Positions 8,534 through 18,341 are shown, numbered from the stretch's first letter. The stretch: 64,000 nucleotides of DNA from Methanohalophilus sp. RSK (GCF_003722075.1 NZ_RDSK01000012.1:1-64000), one strand, 5' to 3'. Program-made: numbers and translations. Notes: generated by a model from the sequence alone, not told the origin.

Positions 8534-9490
8534 TTATTTCTCACCTTCGATGGAGAGATGGGCAAGTAAAGCATCCAGCTGGATGCGCTCGTCAGCCCCT
8601 TCAGTTATCCTGAAATCGATTTCACCCAACACATCGACAATTGAGACAAGTTTCCGGGCAGGCATGTCAATGTCAAAGAGTGACCTGTAAACCTGACCTA
8701 CAACGTCTTCCCCCGACAAACCCCTTAAAACCATTAAATCGTCGAGTTTTTTGCGAGATGAAACAAAGTTGCCTCCAAGAGCACTTTCCAAAAGGGCCTT
8801 TATTTCTTCAGGATGGGCCGTGGCAGTAATCCGATAAATACTGTCCGCATGGATACTGGTATCAAACATTGAAGCAGCCTGAACGGCGTTTATTGCTTTG
8901 CGCATATCCCCTTCTGCAACATATTTGATGGCTTCGATACCATCATCTGCAATATCCAGACCTTCCTTTTCTGCTATATGCCGACAACGTTTGCCTATTG
9001 CATCATCGGAAAGAGGACGGAACCTGTAAACCGCACATCTGGATTGGATTGGCTCAATGATCTTGGAAGAATAGTTACATGAAAGAATAAATCTGCAGTT
9101 GTTCGTATAGCGTTCCATAGTACGTCTCAATGCAGACTGTGCATCAGGCGTAAGAGCATCGGCCTCGTCAAGAAAGATTATCTTAAAATCCGCTCCACCT
9201 ATTGGAGAAGTTTTTGCAAAATTCTTTATTTTGGTCCTGACCACATCAATACCGCGCTCATCCGAGGCATTCAGTTCAGTGAAATTTTCCCGCCAATCAT
9301 CCCCAAAGAGTTCTCTGGCAATTGATACGGCAGTAGCTGTTTTTCCTACACCGGGCGGACCTGAAAAAAGTAAGTGTGGAAGATTATTGGTTTTTATATA
9401 GGACCGCAATCTTTCAATTGTATCTGATTGTCCCACCACATCTTCAAGCCTGTAAGGCCTGTATTTTTCAATCCATATTTCTTCTTTCAT
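8534..9490 (-). CDS. rfcS: Replication factor C small subunit
   Basis: 318 residues. Clamp-loader AAA+ ATPase that opens PCNA and places it on primed DNA. Walker A (GPPGVGKTA, about residue 46), Walker B with the RFC box (FLDEADALT), the arginine-finger motif SRC (QSRCAVYRF) and sensor 2 region are all visible. The ATG at 9490, preceded by GAGGAT, begins [12 protein letters not shown] as in the family; an upstream extension in frame is not needed. The large subunit is not in the window. Confidence 0.96.
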   Translation of the reverse strand: MKEEIWIEKYRPYRLEDVVGQSDTIERLRSYIKTNNLPHLLFSGPPGVGKTATAVSIARELFGDDWRENFTELNASDERGIDVVRTKIKNFAKTSPIGGADFKIIFLDEADALTPDAQSALRRTMERYTNNCRFILSCNYSSKIIEPIQSRCAVYRFRPLSDDAIGKRCRHIAEKEGLDIADDGIEAIKYVAEGDMRKAINAVQAASMFDTSIHADSIYRITATAHPEEIKALLESALGGNFVSSRKKLDDLMVLRGLSGEDVVGQVYRSLFDIDMPARKLVSIVDVLGEIDFRITEGADERIQLDALLAHLSIEGEK

Positions 9491-9591
9491 AGCTATCCTC
9501 CAAATACAAAGAGCAAGGGGGAGCAAGAATAAGAGTTAATTAGAGTTTAAATTTTCGCAAAACATGAGAGAAGATGAAGCCAGAAGTGACT

Positions 9592-9933
9592 TCATCTATA
9601 AATCTTTTCATAGGCAAGTTTTCCTGAAAAAGGCAACCTGAACTTTGCACCCCTCCATGCCATAATTACAAGAACAAGTGTCAGGAAGAGGGAAAAGAAT
9701 CCTGCAAAATCAGCAAGCAACCAGCCTACATATGGAATCCAACCAATAAGGTAGATACCTATAGAAAGAGGCAAAAAGGTCAGCATAGACTGCAATGCAT
9801 GGAATTGTACAAACCTGTTCTCCCTTTCTATAAGAAGGAATATAAGACCTGTGATCCAGAAACCTACATAACAAAGCACAGCTTCAACGTTTTCATCCAA
9901 GCCGGTAACTGTTGAATAACCAAGACGACCCAT
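9592..9933 (-). CDS. Tic20-like (DUF4870 type) membrane protein
   Basis: 113 residues, three or four hydrophobic spans. The text GLDENVEAVLCYVGFWITGLIFLLIE followed by NRFVQFHALQSML is the signature of the DUF4870/Tic20-like family, whose function in archaea is unknown. ATG at 9933; GAGGTGATTTG before it overlaps the end of rnfB, so it is probably the last gene of the Rnf operon transcript. Conserved linkage to Rnf would be worth noting but is not shown here. Confidence 0.8.
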   Translation of the reverse strand: MGRLGYSTVTGLDENVEAVLCYVGFWITGLIFLLIERENRFVQFHALQSMLTFLPLSIGIYLIGWIPYVGWLLADFAGFFSLFLTLVLVIMAWRGAKFRLPFSGKLAYEKIYR

Positions 9934-9937
9934 CAAA

Positions 9938-10735
9938 TCACCTCATTTCAATACAGCCCTGTGGGCATTTTTCCACGCACTTACCACAGGATATACATTT
10001 TTCCTGATCGATCTCTGCAAGGAATTTGGTTACATGTACTGCATCCACAGGACATGCCTTCTCACAAAGTTTGCAACCAATACAACCATTTTCACATACT
10101 GCTTTTACAGTCTTTCCCTTGTCATGGGACATGCAAACTACATGCACCTTTTCAGATTCCTTTGCAAATACAAGGATATCGTTGGGACAGGATTCAATAC
10201 AAAGACCGCAACTTGTACACAAATTCTTGTTAATTTTAGGTAACCGATCCTCTCCGATATGGATAGCATCGAATGGACAAGCCCGTACACAGGTTCCCCT
10301 ACCCATACATCCGTAGTTGCAACCTTTTTCACCTTCAGAAAGCATCATTACGGCTTTACAATCTTCAATACCCTCATAATTGAACCGGTCTACACAGTGC
10401 ACACCGCCATTGCATCTAACATAAGGGTATTCAGCTTCACCTTCGGAAACTTCCTTTCCCAGAATACCTCCTATTTCCTTTGCTACATCAAAACCGCCAA
10501 CCGGACATCCGGTAAGTGGGGCATTGTCCTCCACCACATGTTCAGCGAAGTCAGAACATCCGGCATAACCACATGCACCACAATTCACGCCCGGCAGGAT
10601 TTCAGTTACTTCTTCCACAAGAGGATTTACATCAACCTTGAATTTTTTGGAAGCAACAATCAACATGACACCGATTGCAAGGGTAAGGCCTCCAAGAATG
10701 GCCATTGACTGGATTAGCAGGGTTGGCATGCTCAT
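9938..10735 (-). CDS. rnfB: Rnf complex subunit B (polyferredoxin)
   Basis: 265 residues. One N-terminal membrane span, then the Fe-S domain with VNCGACGYAGC and GCPVGG, followed by several ferredoxin-type CxxCxxCxxxCP clusters (around CMGRGTCVRACP, CTSCGLCIESCP, CIGCKLCEKACP, CISCGKCVEKCP). It takes electrons from ferredoxin for the Rnf complex. Its ATG overlaps the rnfA stop by 4 nt (ATGA), indicating coupled translation. Confidence 0.96.
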   Translation of the reverse strand: MSMPTLLIQSMAILGGLTLAIGVMLIVASKKFKVDVNPLVEEVTEILPGVNCGACGYAGCSDFAEHVVEDNAPLTGCPVGGFDVAKEIGGILGKEVSEGEAEYPYVRCNGGVHCVDRFNYEGIEDCKAVMMLSEGEKGCNYGCMGRGTCVRACPFDAIHIGEDRLPKINKNLCTSCGLCIESCPNDILVFAKESEKVHVVCMSHDKGKTVKAVCENGCIGCKLCEKACPVDAVHVTKFLAEIDQEKCISCGKCVEKCPQGCIEMR

Positions 10736-11319
10736 AAGGGTATCACCTTGAAGTAATTAACAAAAGCCATCGAAAGCATTGCAGCAATCAGGAATGCCTG
10801 CGGAAGTCCCCTCATTGCAGAAGGTACAGGAAGAATTGTGGTTTTTTCCCTTATACTTGACATCATTACCATGACGATTGTATAGCCCAGCCCTGCCGAT
10901 ATACCAAATACAAGACTCTGCAGGAATGAATATTCATTCATAACGTTCAGCAAAACCACACCCAAAACCGCACAGTTAGTGGTAATAAGAGGGAGGTAGA
11001 TACCAAGTGACCTGTACAGGGAAGGGATATTCTTCCGCACTACGAATTCAACAAGCTGCACAAGAGCAGCAATTACTACAATGAAACTGATAAGTCTCAA
11101 AAACTGAAGATCCAGTGGAACGAGAATGAAAGTATAAATTACATATGAAACAATTGAAGCCATTGTCATTACAAAAATAACAGCTCCGGACATACCTGCT
11201 GCACTCTTGGTATCTTTGGTTACACCCAGGAATGAGCACAGTCCAAGAAACTGTATTAAAAGAAAGTTCTTTATGAAAAGACCATCCATGAAAACGGCAA
11301 ATAGAGCTTTTTCTACCAT
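10732..11319 (-). CDS. rnfA: Rnf complex subunit A
   Basis: 195 residues, six hydrophobic spans; paired with RnfE, which shares its fold, in the membrane core that holds a [2Fe-2S] cluster between them. The half-site motif LGLCSFLGVTK and TTNCAVLGVVLLN contain the conserved cysteines. The start ATG at 11319 follows GAGGTG at a good distance; an upstream in-frame extension is not supported. It follows rnfE after 1 nt. Confidence 0.95.
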   Translation of the reverse strand: MVEKALFAVFMDGLFIKNFLLIQFLGLCSFLGVTKDTKSAAGMSGAVIFVMTMASIVSYVIYTFILVPLDLQFLRLISFIVVIAALVQLVEFVVRKNIPSLYRSLGIYLPLITTNCAVLGVVLLNVMNEYSFLQSLVFGISAGLGYTIVMVMMSSIREKTTILPVPSAMRGLPQAFLIAAMLSMAFVNYFKVIPL

Positions 11320-11320
11320 T

Positions 11321-11938
11321 TTATTCACCTCTTGCAAGTTTTTTTGCACGTCTGTGGTTGATAATAGCCATAAGAATACCTATTGTAAGGAAAGCTCCCG
11401 GAGGCAATATCATATAAGAAGCTGGAGACATCATTGGAATGCTCACTATCATCTGGCCAAACACCACAATCTGACCTGTACCCAGAAGTTCACGGATACC
11501 ACCTATTGTAACCAGAGCCAGCAGGAAACCTGCAGAAATTCCCAACGCATCTATCAGGGAATAAAACATGTTATTCTTATTAGCATAAGCCTCTGCACGT
11601 CCAATAATTATACAATTTACAACGATCAAGGGAATAAAAACACCCAGTGCTGCATATAAAGGAGGTGTATAGGCCTCCATAACCATGTCCACGATTGACA
11701 CAAATGTCGCAATGATCAGGATAAAGATCGGAAGCCTTACAGTGGATGGAATATAATTCCTCAAAGCAGAAACCATTAGGTTGGCTCCAACCAATACAAA
11801 AGCTGTACCAGCAGACATTCCTATCGCATTATCAACCGATGTGGTTACCGCCAGAGCAGGACATAAACCCAGTACAAGGCCAAATGTAGGATTGTCTTTT
11901 GTAATTCCACGAATGAATTCGTTGAATGCTTTACTCAT
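11321..11938 (-). CDS. rnfE: Rnf complex subunit E
   Basis: 205 residues, six spans, homologous to RnfA. The conserved stretches LVLGLCPALAVTTS and PLIVVNCIIIGRAEAYA hold the cluster cysteines. N-terminal FIRGITKDNPTFGLVLG is typical of RnfE. It lies between rnfG (13 nt) and rnfA (1 nt) in the methanogen gene order C-D-G-E-A-B. Confidence 0.95.
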   Translation of the reverse strand: MSKAFNEFIRGITKDNPTFGLVLGLCPALAVTTSVDNAIGMSAGTAFVLVGANLMVSALRNYIPSTVRLPIFILIIATFVSIVDMVMEAYTPPLYAALGVFIPLIVVNCIIIGRAEAYANKNNMFYSLIDALGISAGFLLALVTIGGIRELLGTGQIVVFGQMIVSIPMMSPASYMILPPGAFLTIGILMAIINHRRAKKLARGE

Positions 11939-11951
11939 ACTATCACCTGTT

Positions 11952-12521
11952 TTACGTTTCCTGCTCCTTTATTTCATCGATCTTTGCATTAAGGGCATCC
12001 ACCACAGCCTGCGAGGATATTGTTGCACCTGTAATAGCATCAACTGAACCACCGGCACTGGAAAGCTGAAGGTCACTTATGGGGAGTTGCCGGAACTGGC
12101 CCTTAAAGTGCTCTTCCATAATTTTAGCACCAAGACCAGGTGTTTCGGATTGCTTCATTACTTCCATTCCTGTAACTTTATTGAAAGAAGTATCTACCCC
12201 CCCTGCCAGTTGAATCACATCCTGAGCACCGGATTGAGTCTTGAAGAAAGCATAACCTACCACATTACCCGATGAATCCAGTGCTTTGTAATAAAGAATC
12301 TTGCGATCTCCTTCCTCACTTACCTCATTGCCATACACTGGTTCAAAATCAGAAGCAGAAGGAACTACCTGGGAGAGAGCCTCTTTTTTGGCTGCTATTT
12401 CATTCTTCTCAAGCTGCTCCTGCGTAGGTACATAGGTCAGGCCTAGCAGTAGAGATGCAATCAGACCAACAAGAACCAGCTTTCCTATGATTACTGCAAT
12501 GTCTTTACGGGACTCAGTCAT
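11952..12521 (-). CDS. rnfG: Rnf complex subunit G (flavoprotein)
   Basis: 189 residues with an N-terminal membrane span and an outward FMN-binding domain. The flavinylation motif VDAITGATISS near the C-terminus puts the covalent FMN on Thr167. ApbE, encoded nearby at 16650, would attach it. Start ATG at 12521 overlaps the rnfD stop codon; a TTG one codon upstream is also in frame but less likely. It passes electrons between the membrane subunits and, in methanogens, probably MmcA. Confidence 0.94.
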   Translation of the reverse strand: MTESRKDIAVIIGKLVLVGLIASLLLGLTYVPTQEQLEKNEIAAKKEALSQVVPSASDFEPVYGNEVSEEGDRKILYYKALDSSGNVVGYAFFKTQSGAQDVIQLAGGVDTSFNKVTGMEVMKQSETPGLGAKIMEEHFKGQFRQLPISDLQLSSAGGSVDAITGATISSQAVVDALNAKIDEIKEQET

Positions 12522-13437
12522 CAATTTTCACCCCCAGTTTTTCAAGGGGTATTTTATTCATCATTAAGCGGTATTTACGTTGAAGTAAGGATTCTTCCCC
12601 GAATGAGCGAGGCAGAGTGCTATTATCAATAAATGATGCTACACAGTTTGCCAGGAATATACCATAGAAAACCGCAAATACATAGTTTGCAAAGTGACCA
12701 TATATCACAGTCAACAGGCCACAGAGAATACCATAAATTATTCTTCCGTTCTTTGTCACGGGAGATGAAGGAGAATCAATTGCAAGGAATAACACACCAA
12801 ATATAAATGCACCGGTTACCACATGACCGATCTTATCCCCAATCAACAGGGCAAGCACAAGAGTTGTCAACGCATAAAAAAGCGGGATCTTCCATTCCAC
12901 ATATCTTTTTAAAATCAGGTATAATCCGCCAGCTAAAGCAATCGGGGATACACCGACAAGCATACCTGCTCCATTTTCAAGAAACAGATCGGATATGCCA
13001 CCCAATTCGGGGAAAGATGCAGGATGCATGGCAGACCAGTAAGCCAGCTGCAGGAAAACCCAGGCAACAAGCACAGGATTGAAAATGTATGAACCTATAC
13101 CGCCAAAGGCGTGTTTTCCAATAGCCACTGCAAAAAAGGCACCGACGATCGGAATCCATATAGGAGCTTCACCCGGCACCAGCAGGGCAACCATTAGCCC
13201 GATCAGTGCGGCATGGCCATTGGTTACTGTTACTTCCTTTTTGAAGGCTTTCTGTATTACCACTTCCGTAACTACCGCCATACCAATCCCTGCAAGGATA
13301 AGGGCAAGGGCATATAGTCCGAAAAAGTAAACCGATACAAGACTTACCGGCAGAAGAGCCAAAAATTTAATCCAGGTTATTTTTCTGAATGTGGTATCTT
13401 GCTTGATATGAGGGGGAGCCGATATTGTAAGAGTCAT
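12514..13437 (-). CDS. rnfD: Rnf complex subunit D
   Basis: 307 residues with about nine spans. The proline- and glycine-rich segment ALIGLMVALLVPGEAPIWIP and the stretch GGIGSYIFNPVLVAW are typical. Bacterial RnfD carries covalent FMN on the Thr of an S/T-G-A-T motif; I find no such motif anywhere in this sequence (the nearest is VTGAF in a span). ATG at 13437 lies 1 nt after the rnfC stop. The tail overlaps rnfG. Confidence 0.94.
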   Translation of the reverse strand: MTLTISAPPHIKQDTTFRKITWIKFLALLPVSLVSVYFFGLYALALILAGIGMAVVTEVVIQKAFKKEVTVTNGHAALIGLMVALLVPGEAPIWIPIVGAFFAVAIGKHAFGGIGSYIFNPVLVAWVFLQLAYWSAMHPASFPELGGISDLFLENGAGMLVGVSPIALAGGLYLILKRYVEWKIPLFYALTTLVLALLIGDKIGHVVTGAFIFGVLFLAIDSPSSPVTKNGRIIYGILCGLLTVIYGHFANYVFAVFYGIFLANCVASFIDNSTLPRSFGEESLLQRKYRLMMNKIPLEKLGVKIDD

Positions 13438-13438
13438 G

Positions 13439-14794
13439 TTATTCACTTCCGCATGCACATCCTGATTTAAGATTCGATGATTCCTTTTCAGACAGATCTT
13501 CATATGCTTTTGCAATGGCTTCCTTGGAATATTGCAACAACTGCATTATGTGTATCTTGCTGGGGCAGACCGAGGAACATCTACCGCATTCTATACAATT
13601 TTCCACATACATCTGCTTGCATTCATCAAAACGACCCTGATTTGCAAGAGCTGCTATCCTGTTTGGGATCAGGTCTACGGGGCACACATCGACACAACGG
13701 GCACAATGGATACATTCCTTTGAGATATCCTTTAGTACTTCATCTTTGCCCTGAACTATAATCGAGGTAGTCATTTTGGTAACCGGGACTTCTTCCTCAT
13801 ACTGTGCCACTCCCGTGATTACGCCATTTGAAATCAGTTTCGCAGGTTCACCCCTATAACCCCCACAGGCTTCGATGACATCTCTGAAAGGAGTGCCTAT
13901 TTTTACCAGTAGATGCTGAGGATTATTCACCTGACCGGATACAGTGACCACGGTTTCTATATATGGCATTCCGGTATTGACCAGGTCATGAATGGCTTTT
14001 GCGGATTTTACCCCACATATAGCAACCCCTGCACTGGCCGGTGTGCAACGGAAAGGTACTTTCCTGCCTGTCACATTATAAGTGAAATATTCAAAAATAT
14101 TTTTGCCGTATATCTTGTCCTGTGAAACTACGATAATATCAGTATCCTGGTCATTGAAATAATAATCAACCCTTCTTTTACCGATAAGAGGGGCCACCAT
14201 TATAGTTTTACCTTCATAATCCAGCCCATCAAAGGCATCGATTGAATCCTTATCATCATTTCTCAGAACAATGACCCCCCGGCTGGCACCGGCAGCTTCC
14301 ATCAACAAACGGAGCGAATCAAGCATCTGTGATGCGTATTCCAGAGGAGTTTCATAGCTATGCCCAACCCATTCAGATGCAGTGGCATTGACCAGGACTG
14401 TATCTATATCACAATCAGGAGGATTCAATACCAGTTGAGTGGGAGTACCGTAATTTTCCACGATACCTGCCTCTTTGATAGCCGAGATTAACTGTTCCTT
14501 ACCGGAATCTTTGAAGGGAATGAAACTTTCACATTCTGTTTTTTCTACCGGATGGATTATCACGCTGTTTATCCTGTTGCCGGATGGATGTGAACTTTCC
14601 TCAACTGAAACCACTTCCCCGCAGACACTGGAATGGATTGCAGCACATTTATCGGAAGGACACTCACCGATCTTCTGGCCAACCTTAACAACGTCCCCCT
14701 TACTTACAAGAGGTTCACAAATATCCCCATTGTGCTGCTTGAGAGGAATTATCATTTTTTCAGGGATTGTTTCCATTACATTAATTTCTGTCAT
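13439..14794 (-). CDS. rnfC: Rnf complex subunit C
   Basis: 451 residues, peripheral subunit. An N-terminal barrel-sandwich domain (PLVSKGDVVKVGQKIGE) is followed by the Nuo51-like flavin/nucleotide fold and two C-terminal [4Fe-4S] motifs (CIHCARCVDVCP and CIECGRCSSVCP). In bacteria RnfC meets NADH; in methanogens its partner is less clear because the ferredoxin route dominates. AAGGAG lies 10 nt before the ATG. It follows mmcA after 14 nt. Confidence 0.95.
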   Translation of the reverse strand: MTEINVMETIPEKMIIPLKQHNGDICEPLVSKGDVVKVGQKIGECPSDKCAAIHSSVCGEVVSVEESSHPSGNRINSVIIHPVEKTECESFIPFKDSGKEQLISAIKEAGIVENYGTPTQLVLNPPDCDIDTVLVNATASEWVGHSYETPLEYASQMLDSLRLLMEAAGASRGVIVLRNDDKDSIDAFDGLDYEGKTIMVAPLIGKRRVDYYFNDQDTDIIVVSQDKIYGKNIFEYFTYNVTGRKVPFRCTPASAGVAICGVKSAKAIHDLVNTGMPYIETVVTVSGQVNNPQHLLVKIGTPFRDVIEACGGYRGEPAKLISNGVITGVAQYEEEVPVTKMTTSIIVQGKDEVLKDISKECIHCARCVDVCPVDLIPNRIAALANQGRFDECKQMYVENCIECGRCSSVCPSKIHIMQLLQYSKEAIAKAYEDLSEKESSNLKSGCACGSE

Positions 14795-14808
14795 CTGGTA
14801 CCAGCTCC

Positions 14809-16395
14809 TTAGAATGCGGGCTCCCTTTCTACCTCAGGTGGCTTTGCGCCGGGTATTGTAATATCTATGGTCTTTGCGGAGAAATTGGTTGGAGGATCGG
14901 TTTCTGCAGGATCGCTGTCATATCCCAGGGCTGCCCAATCAACCACAGGCCGCACTTCATGACAGGTCAGGCAATCCGGCCTTACCTCAAAGTGGACTTG
15001 CTGAAGGGTTTCCGAAGCAGGGACTCCATGACAGTCGTCACACATAAGGGGCTCTGCCATTCCGGTTTCGGGACCTGCTATATTGTGCCCCAGTTTATAG
15101 TGAAGATCAACCTGCCTCAGGACAGCATTCGGGTAATCCGGTGTACCGTCATTGTCACCATCATAAGTCTGCATTTCCTCAGAAGTCACATTTCCATCAC
15201 CATTGGAATCAGCTGCCTTTACCTCGGGTATCGGTATCGGATCACCCTTTGAGGCACTGGTATCCGGATTGGCAAGGATATCGGGATCCTGGCCTGCGTC
15301 CCACCAGCTGCCTGTTACCACATTGAAAGGAGCAAGTTTGACATTACTGTCATTCTTGCTGTCAGGTACCTTGATCTCACTTTCCTGCACACCATCTGAC
15401 CAGGCAAGTTGTGGAGTAAAGTTTTCCATTCTGTAAGAATCCACACGTTCACCTGACGACCAGTTAAAGGACTTAAGTGGTGGAGTTGTCCCGGGCAATT
15501 TCCCCCCGGGCAGGGCTGGAATATGGCACGACTGACACTCCAGGAATTCCAGGTGTGCATCTGCAATTGGGCCGTGAGAGATTCCCTCATGACAACCCGC
15601 GGCCTCACAACTTTTCATGGAACTCAGCTCACCGTGCACCGACTCTCCCTGTTCACCATTAATCTGATCGTTATCTGTTGCCGGTACGGGTATTTCACTT
15701 CCGGCAATGTTGTGTTCTTCTGTGTTGTGGCATTCCACACAGTTGACTTCAGAATGCACATCGTATTCTTCATAATCCTCTGAAGCCCACATCACAGCAG
15801 TTGTCGGGACATTCATCTCATGACAGCTGTCTATGCATGAAGTCCTGGTCGGAGCTGCGTTCACAGCATCATGGAAAGTTACAAGCATAGGCAGAGGCGT
15901 TAACACATCCAGGGTATAGGTGGCCACATGTAGAGGGTCTTGCTGGACCACAGGAATGGCGTCTTCCATAGCAGCATCGTTAGCAGCGGAGAAATTACCT
16001 GATTCAAAAGCCATTGCTCTCTTTTCAGCATCATATAAACCATATTGTTCATGACAGCTCATACAATCGATATCAACGCCGTATTCTTCCAGTTCACCTC
16101 CGCCCGGATTATATCGACCATATTCTTTGACCCACTGTTCTTCTCCCTGGACATCAACATTGTAATTGGTTAGGGGTTCCCACTGGGCGATATCCCTCTG
16201 TACATGAGAGGATTCGGCAACTTCTTCATACACACCCATATGACAGCCACCACAACTTGAGTCTGTCCATTCTCCATCTGTCATATAGTGCTGTGCAAGA
16301 AGATCGTTTCCACTGTATCCCAAATACAGGTTTATCCCTGCTAATACAAGGACTATAAATGAAACCGCAACGAGACTTGCTTTCAAACTTGCCAT
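14809..16395 (-). CDS. mmcA: Multiheme c-type cytochrome MmcA
   Basis: 528 residues, exported, with an N-terminal signal/anchor helix (LVAVSFIVLVLAGINLYLG). I count six CXXCH motifs (CGGCH, CMSCH, CVECH, CQSCH, CDDCH, CLTCH), one CX3CH (CIDSCH) and one CX4CH (CEAAGCH), so up to eight hemes; the Methanosarcina acetivorans homologue is described as having seven. Around residues 390-415 is an EF-hand-like loop (DSNGDGNVTSEE, then DGDNDGTPD). It heads the rnf operon and moves electrons between Rnf and methanophenazine or outside acceptors. Start ATG at 16395 follows GTGATC. Confidence 0.95.
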   Translation of the reverse strand: MASLKASLVAVSFIVLVLAGINLYLGYSGNDLLAQHYMTDGEWTDSSCGGCHMGVYEEVAESSHVQRDIAQWEPLTNYNVDVQGEEQWVKEYGRYNPGGGELEEYGVDIDCMSCHEQYGLYDAEKRAMAFESGNFSAANDAAMEDAIPVVQQDPLHVATYTLDVLTPLPMLVTFHDAVNAAPTRTSCIDSCHEMNVPTTAVMWASEDYEEYDVHSEVNCVECHNTEEHNIAGSEIPVPATDNDQINGEQGESVHGELSSMKSCEAAGCHEGISHGPIADAHLEFLECQSCHIPALPGGKLPGTTPPLKSFNWSSGERVDSYRMENFTPQLAWSDGVQESEIKVPDSKNDSNVKLAPFNVVTGSWWDAGQDPDILANPDTSASKGDPIPIPEVKAADSNGDGNVTSEEMQTYDGDNDGTPDYPNAVLRQVDLHYKLGHNIAGPETGMAEPLMCDDCHGVPASETLQQVHFEVRPDCLTCHEVRPVVDWAALGYDSDPAETDPPTNFSAKTIDITIPGAKPPEVEREPAF

Positions 16396-16404
16396 AAAGA
16401 TCAC

Positions 16405-16649
16405 ACATTATAATTTTGCAACTTCTTCAGATACTGGTCATAATACCAATCGAGTCATTCAGGCAACAATATATTCCTTCTATATAACCTGCTTTCACAT
16501 CAGACATCCGCCATTGTAGCGAGTATACAACCATAAAGCAGGAATGATGACATAGTCGTGATTTGTTATTATTAAGGCAGAACTGACCAATTGAATATAT
16601 TTATAGATTTCGAATTAAGTTTAAAATAAAACACCTCATTTCCCTTCGC
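16405..16649. promoter_or_regulatory. Divergent promoter region of mmcA-rnf and apbE
   Basis: The minus strand has GGTTATATAGAAGG at about 16475-16490, giving an mmcA leader of about 60 nt. The plus strand has GAATATATTTATAG near 16593-16606 for apbE. Both boxes lie in one 245-nt gap, so the cytochrome/Rnf operon and the gene that flavinylates it could be co-regulated. Confidence 0.5.
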
Positions 16650-17672
16650 ATGAACCCGAAATACCTGTTGATTCTTACATTAATAATCATTATAACTGTT
16701 GGGTTTGCATTCGTGCAATCCACCTCAGATGATAATTCTGAAGGATACCGTACATATAGCCAGACAAGAATGTTGATGGACACAAGTGTCACAATAACGG
16801 TTGTGGACAACAATGAAGTACATGCATATAACAGCATTGAAGATGCTTTCATGAAAATGCAAAGAGCATCCAACCTGCTTGATTCCTATAACAGTAGCAG
16901 TGAGGTCTACATTCTCAATGAGAACAAGAAAATAAAAAATGCCAGTGATGATCTAATATACGTAATCGAACGTGGAATGTACTATTCACAGATCAGCGAC
17001 GGGGCATTTGACATAACTGTAAAGCCTGTACTGGACCTGTGGGCAAGCAAATTCGGACCTGATAAACCTAATATTCCCCCTACAGAAAAAGAAATAAACA
17101 ACACACTTCCCCTCGTAAATTCCTCGAATATTACTATAAAAAATAACACGGTATATATTGGGAAGAATATGGGAATCGTTCTGGGAGGAATCGCCAAGGG
17201 ATATACCGTGGACAGGGCAATAGAGAGCCTGCAGGAAAACGGAATTGACGACGGATTTGTCAATGCTGGTGGAGACGGACGATATATAGGAGAAAAACCT
17301 GATGGACAGGAATGGTTTGTCGGGCTTCAGGACCCGGATAAAAAAGCAGAACCTATAACCAGAATAAATGCCCGCAATATAGCTGTTGCGACCAGTGGCA
17401 ACTACGAACGCTATTACAACAAATCCGCCAGCGCATCACACATAGCAGATCCTCGCACAGGCTACCCGGTTTCACACCTGATCAGTGCAACAATAATAGC
17501 TCCTACAGCCACAGAGGCAGATGCACTTGCAACTACCGTTTTTGTGATGGAGGAAGAAAAGGGACTTGAAATGATAGAAAAACTGGAAGGAGTGGAATGC
17601 CTCCTTATAAACAGTGAGAGAGAAATTACCAGATCAAGCGGGTTTGCTAAATACGAACAACTTAAAGATTGA
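16650..17672 (+). CDS. apbE: FAD:protein FMN transferase ApbE
   Basis: 340 residues with an N-terminal signal/anchor helix, so it acts outside the membrane. It transfers FMN from FAD to a Thr in target proteins. Family motifs are present: the N-terminal MDTSVTITV stretch, SDGAFDITVKPV, GGIAKGYTVDRA, VNAGGDGRYIG, and the C-terminal HIADPRTGYPV with TATEADALATTVFVM. Divergent from mmcA-rnf, its natural target is RnfG (TGAT motif). Its 3' end overlaps thpR by 11 nt on opposite strands. Confidence 0.95.
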   Translation: MNPKYLLILTLIIIITVGFAFVQSTSDDNSEGYRTYSQTRMLMDTSVTITVVDNNEVHAYNSIEDAFMKMQRASNLLDSYNSSSEVYILNENKKIKNASDDLIYVIERGMYYSQISDGAFDITVKPVLDLWASKFGPDKPNIPPTEKEINNTLPLVNSSNITIKNNTVYIGKNMGIVLGGIAKGYTVDRAIESLQENGIDDGFVNAGGDGRYIGEKPDGQEWFVGLQDPDKKAEPITRINARNIAVATSGNYERYYNKSASASHIADPRTGYPVSHLISATIIAPTATEADALATTVFVMEEEKGLEMIEKLEGVECLLINSEREITRSSGFAKYEQLKD

Positions 17673-18207
17673 ACTGCCGAAGGGTTTCGTATACAGGCCC
17701 TTCTGGCGTCAATATACTTTTTTTCAACCTGAAATTGTCAACCGTAAATTTCCCGAATTCGACATCCTCCATCTCCTTAACGATACTGGCAAACTGGTTC
17801 ATGTTGGAACGAGGAATATGTCTTATTCGTGCAATGGTTGCATGAGCGGTAAACTCGCGTTTATCAGGTTCAAAACCTTCTTTTTCAAGGTAGTATTCAA
17901 CCTGCTTGTGTAAAGAATTAAAATTGCCTTCGATACCAAGCCACAATACACGCGGTCTTTTGACGCTGGGAAATACCCCCACCCCTTTAATAAGGCATAT
18001 GAAAGGCTCACAGGAAATATTTTCAAGTGATTGTTCTATGTCCGCAATTTTGCCTTCATCAACTTCCCCCAGGAATTTCAAGGTGACATGAACCAATTCC
18101 GCAGGGACAATTTTCATCTTTCCCAGTTCCCTGAAACTTTCCTGTACTTCTATTACTATCTGCGTAAAATCCACAGGGAACTCCACAGCAACAAATATCC
18201 TTACCAA
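17662..18207 (-). CDS. thpR: RNA 2',3'-cyclic phosphodiesterase (LigT-like)
   Basis: 181 residues. It opens 2',3'-cyclic phosphate RNA ends and belongs to the 2H phosphoesterases. The two catalytic HxT motifs are HVTLKFLGEV (about residue 43) and HATIARIRHI (about residue 124). Family opening MVRIFVAVEFP is intact. It converges with apbE. The physiological RNA substrate in archaea is not settled. Confidence 0.93.
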   Translation of the reverse strand: MVRIFVAVEFPVDFTQIVIEVQESFRELGKMKIVPAELVHVTLKFLGEVDEGKIADIEQSLENISCEPFICLIKGVGVFPSVKRPRVLWLGIEGNFNSLHKQVEYYLEKEGFEPDKREFTAHATIARIRHIPRSNMNQFASIVKEMEDVEFGKFTVDNFRLKKSILTPEGPVYETLRQFNL

Positions 18208-18341
18208 ACAAAATCACCATAGTCAAATTAATGGTATTCTTTAATAGAATAACGACACAGAATACTAAACCTTATTTTATTATATAGACAAAAATTAATA
18301 GTAGCAAAAATATAATCTGAATAAAAGAAAATGGGGATGAA

